Below are positions 63,488 through 64,000 of a DNA stretch of 64,000 bases, piece after piece; position 1 is the first letter of the stretch; every line of letters starts with the position of its first letter. Under the pieces are notes generated by a model. The model had not been told where the DNA came from. It saw only the letters and a list, made by a program, of their open reading frames with translations, and searched no databases. The DNA is from Congeria kusceri (Eukaryota > Mollusca > Bivalvia > Myida > Dreissenidae): contig CM051036.1 of assembly GCA_027627225.1 (NCBI GenBank), positions 40,248,926 through 40,312,925 on the forward strand, written 5' to 3'. The position numbers were made by a program, and so were the translations under genes.

Positions 63488-63926
63488 TACGGAATCCGGT
63501 TAGTGCCATATGGAATATCGTTATTTGAGCGATACAATTTCGTGTCTCGCTTCGTGTGTCGCCGGATTCTCGCGTCTCGCGTCTCGCTTTGTGTTTCGTG
63601 TATCATGGTTTGAGAATCTGCCACGAGACTCGATTTCGGGCGATATTTGAACGATATAATATCGTGCCTCGCTTCGTGTCTCGCCTGAATATCGTATATC
63701 GCTTCGTGTCTCTTACGGCGAGGGCGAGACACGAGAATTGCGCGAGACACGAAGCGAGATTTCGTGGTATAGGATACTGCGACAGTGCGCGATCTCGTGT
63801 TACAATATCTTGCCTCGCTTCGTGTCTCGCGGGAATATCGTGTTTCGCTTCGTGTTTCGCGCAATTCTCGTGTCTCGCCCTCGCCGTAAGAGGCACGATA
63901 TTCCATATGCACTAACCGGATTCTGT
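63488..63926. mobile_element. CpG-rich fold-back TIR element, 439 bp
   Basis: GAATCCGGTTAGTGC(C)ATATGGAATATCGT at the left is inverted at the right. AGATTAA flanks both sides (63481-63487 and 63927-63933), a 7-bp or imperfect 8-bp target duplication. The inside is made of CGTGTCTCGCTTCG words, present in both orientations (GGCGAGGGCGAGACACGAG near 63718 and its complement near 63865), so most of the element can fold on itself. Confidence 0.85.
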
Positions 63927-64000
63927 AGATTAAAGATATTTTTACGTTTTAATAACAACATAAGAATCACTTTTTATAAAATTATAAATATAAATTTATT

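Noticed and set aside
63484..63915. Arg-rich frames on both strands at the right end
   Set aside because: They arise from the CpG-rich fold-back element; symmetric frames on both strands reflect its self-complementarity.

Overview
This is animal genomic DNA: AT-rich, genes split by many introns with GT-AG (and apparently GC-AG) junctions, and full of small non-autonomous repeats. Tandem-unit elements, non-LTR retrotransposon fragments and gene content all suggest a mollusc, most likely a bivalve; the species is inference. No virus, prokaryotic operon or CRISPR array was seen. Exon models were built by hand from splice signals, reading phase and family alignment. In each complete model the phases close without a frameshift.

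Layout. (1) 1-2788, + strand: last three exons of a UPF0598/C8orf82 homolog. (2) 3855-10920, - strand: complete six-exon PIGM, the GPI mannosyltransferase I catalytic subunit, convergent with C8orf82; its last intron holds a 2.4-kb element of two tandem arrays. (3) 12929-14539, + strand: three-exon secreted ten-cysteine protein with the prokineticin/colipase/dickkopf cysteine spacing. (4) 15137-17916, - strand: unrecognised 588-residue protein with a PPPPY motif and a long C-terminal coiled coil, convergent with gene 3. (5) 20669-30856, - strand: gene A, a 13-exon membrane-anchored proprotein-convertase-like (kexin/furin-fold) protein. (6) 38509-59313, - strand: gene B, its tandem paralog with identical exon phases and a 15.6-kb first intron. 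(7) Extra copies of the convertase first exon lie at 59.4 kb (broken) and 63.0 kb (intact).

The convertase pair is the most interesting part. Both genes keep the Asp/His/Ser triad, a propeptide, a P domain and a C-terminal membrane anchor. In both, the oxyanion-hole position (Asn in furin, Asp in PC2) aligns with Lys, and the Trp-containing S1 wall motif and calcium-loop cysteines are degenerate. They look like a locally expanding, diverged and possibly non-catalytic convertase family. Gene B keeps basic propeptide cleavage-like sites that gene A has lost. Gene A carries a 12-bp minisatellite that codes for an RTTE-repeat stalk.

The rest is repeats: two non-LTR retrotransposon remnants (32.75-34.29 kb; 60.0-62.66 kb), CAGGG-ended terminal-inverted-repeat elements with 5-bp target duplications (28.37-29.63 kb; 61.56-62.33 kb, nested in a retrotransposon), a TTAA-flanked element carrying two opposed tRNA-like segments, a CpG-rich fold-back element at 63.5-63.9 kb, several minisatellites, and two families present as inverted pairs inside gene B intron 1.
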